DNA from: Variovorax paradoxus
GTDB taxonomy: Bacteria > Pseudomonadota > Gammaproteobacteria > Burkholderiales > Burkholderiaceae_C
Direction of reading: 5' to 3'
Assembly: GCF_022009635.1 (NCBI RefSeq)
Contig: NZ_CP091716.1
Coordinates: 5,725,501 to 5,789,500, forward strand
Length of the DNA: 64,000 nucleotides
The position numbers and the translations under genes were made by a program. A model generated the notes under the pieces. The model saw nothing but the letters and a program-made list of their open reading frames with translations, had not been told where the DNA came from and ran no database searches. Shown here piece after piece: positions 63,838 through 64,000 of the stretch. Position 1 is the stretch's first letter. Each line of letters starts with the position of its first letter.

Positions 63838-63920
63838 GACCAGGCAGAAATTCTCGAAAGTGAAAACACGAAGCACCGCACGGGGCGCGACCGCGTCGCG
63901 AGCCCCATGCGCGAAAGAAC

Positions 63921-64000
63921 TCAACCGCCGTTGATGCGGCTGACCAGCGCCTTGGTGAAGGCCTCGGTGCCCGCCGTGCCGCCCAGGTCGCCGGTGCGCA
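63921..64000 (-). CDS. Isocitrate/isopropylmalate dehydrogenase family, C-terminal end (partial)
   Basis: The last 25 codons of a gene entering from the right: RTGDLGGTAGTEAFTKALVS followed by RINGG. The (T)RDLGG-T-T-F pattern is the C-terminus of beta-decarboxylating dehydrogenases (LeuB, NAD-isocitrate or tartrate dehydrogenase). Specificity cannot be judged from this end. Confidence 0.8.
   Translation of the reverse strand, partial: RTGDLGGTAGTEAFTKALVSRINGG

Overview
This is a 64 kb, high-GC (roughly two-thirds G+C by eye) chromosomal segment. Gene content and protein style point to a betaproteobacterium of the Comamonadaceae, most like Variovorax. That placement is inference from families (bo3 oxidase with SURF1 and RegB/RegA, OxlT, FdhF/YdeP, selenium genes); there is no rRNA to confirm it. 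Genes are tightly packed, often with 4-bp ATGA/GTGA overlaps. I see no CRISPR array, prophage or rRNA. One tRNA is present (selC) and one insertion sequence.

Layout. 1-4.8 kb: the tail of a thiolase, an acyl-CoA ligase and a TRAP transporter, probably uptake and CoA activation of an organic acid. 4.8-6.9 kb: a HAD phosphatase and an MHS-type transporter. 7.1-13.9 kb: cytochrome bo3 quinol oxidase cyoABCD, a SURF1 assembly factor and a RegB/RegA redox two-component pair. 14-22.5 kb: hemolysin III-like protein, SlyX, an MFS exporter divergent from a LysR regulator, a YefM/ParE-like toxin-antitoxin pair, an OLD-like ATPase and a large FtsX-type permease.

22.7-41.2 kb is the core of the window: a complete selenocysteine and formate dehydrogenase locus. 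A small lipoprotein gene precedes fdhA, which has an in-frame UGA and a canonical SECIS hairpin. Then come fdhB, fdhC, fdhE, selA, three uncharacterised genes (an acyl-CoA-dehydrogenase-like flavoprotein, a PhnD-like binding protein with no signal peptide, and a TusA-like/diiron fusion), selB and selC (tRNA-Sec). Facing them are selD and a divergent PhnD-PhnC-PhnE-PhnE-type ABC transporter ending in mnmH (selU). The three embedded genes and the transporter are the best candidates for an undescribed selenium acquisition or delivery module.

41.3-55.5 kb supports the same metabolism: fdhD, an FdhF/YdeP molybdoenzyme, a second toxin-antitoxin pair, molybdate transporter modBAC with a recognisable ModE box, a one-domain ModE, a small lipoprotein, the OxlT oxalate/formate antiporter, a LysR regulator and the Fe-S carrier Mrp/ApbC. 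A 34-bp motif shared by the promoters of oxlT and the FdhF-like gene suggests co-regulation. 55.5-64 kb holds a patatin, a DUF4337 protein, a PLP ammonia-lyase with an M20 amidohydrolase and divergent Lrp regulator, an IS1182-type element inserted exactly at the lrp stop codon, a TMEM175-type channel, two conserved proteins, and the end of an isocitrate/isopropylmalate dehydrogenase-family gene.
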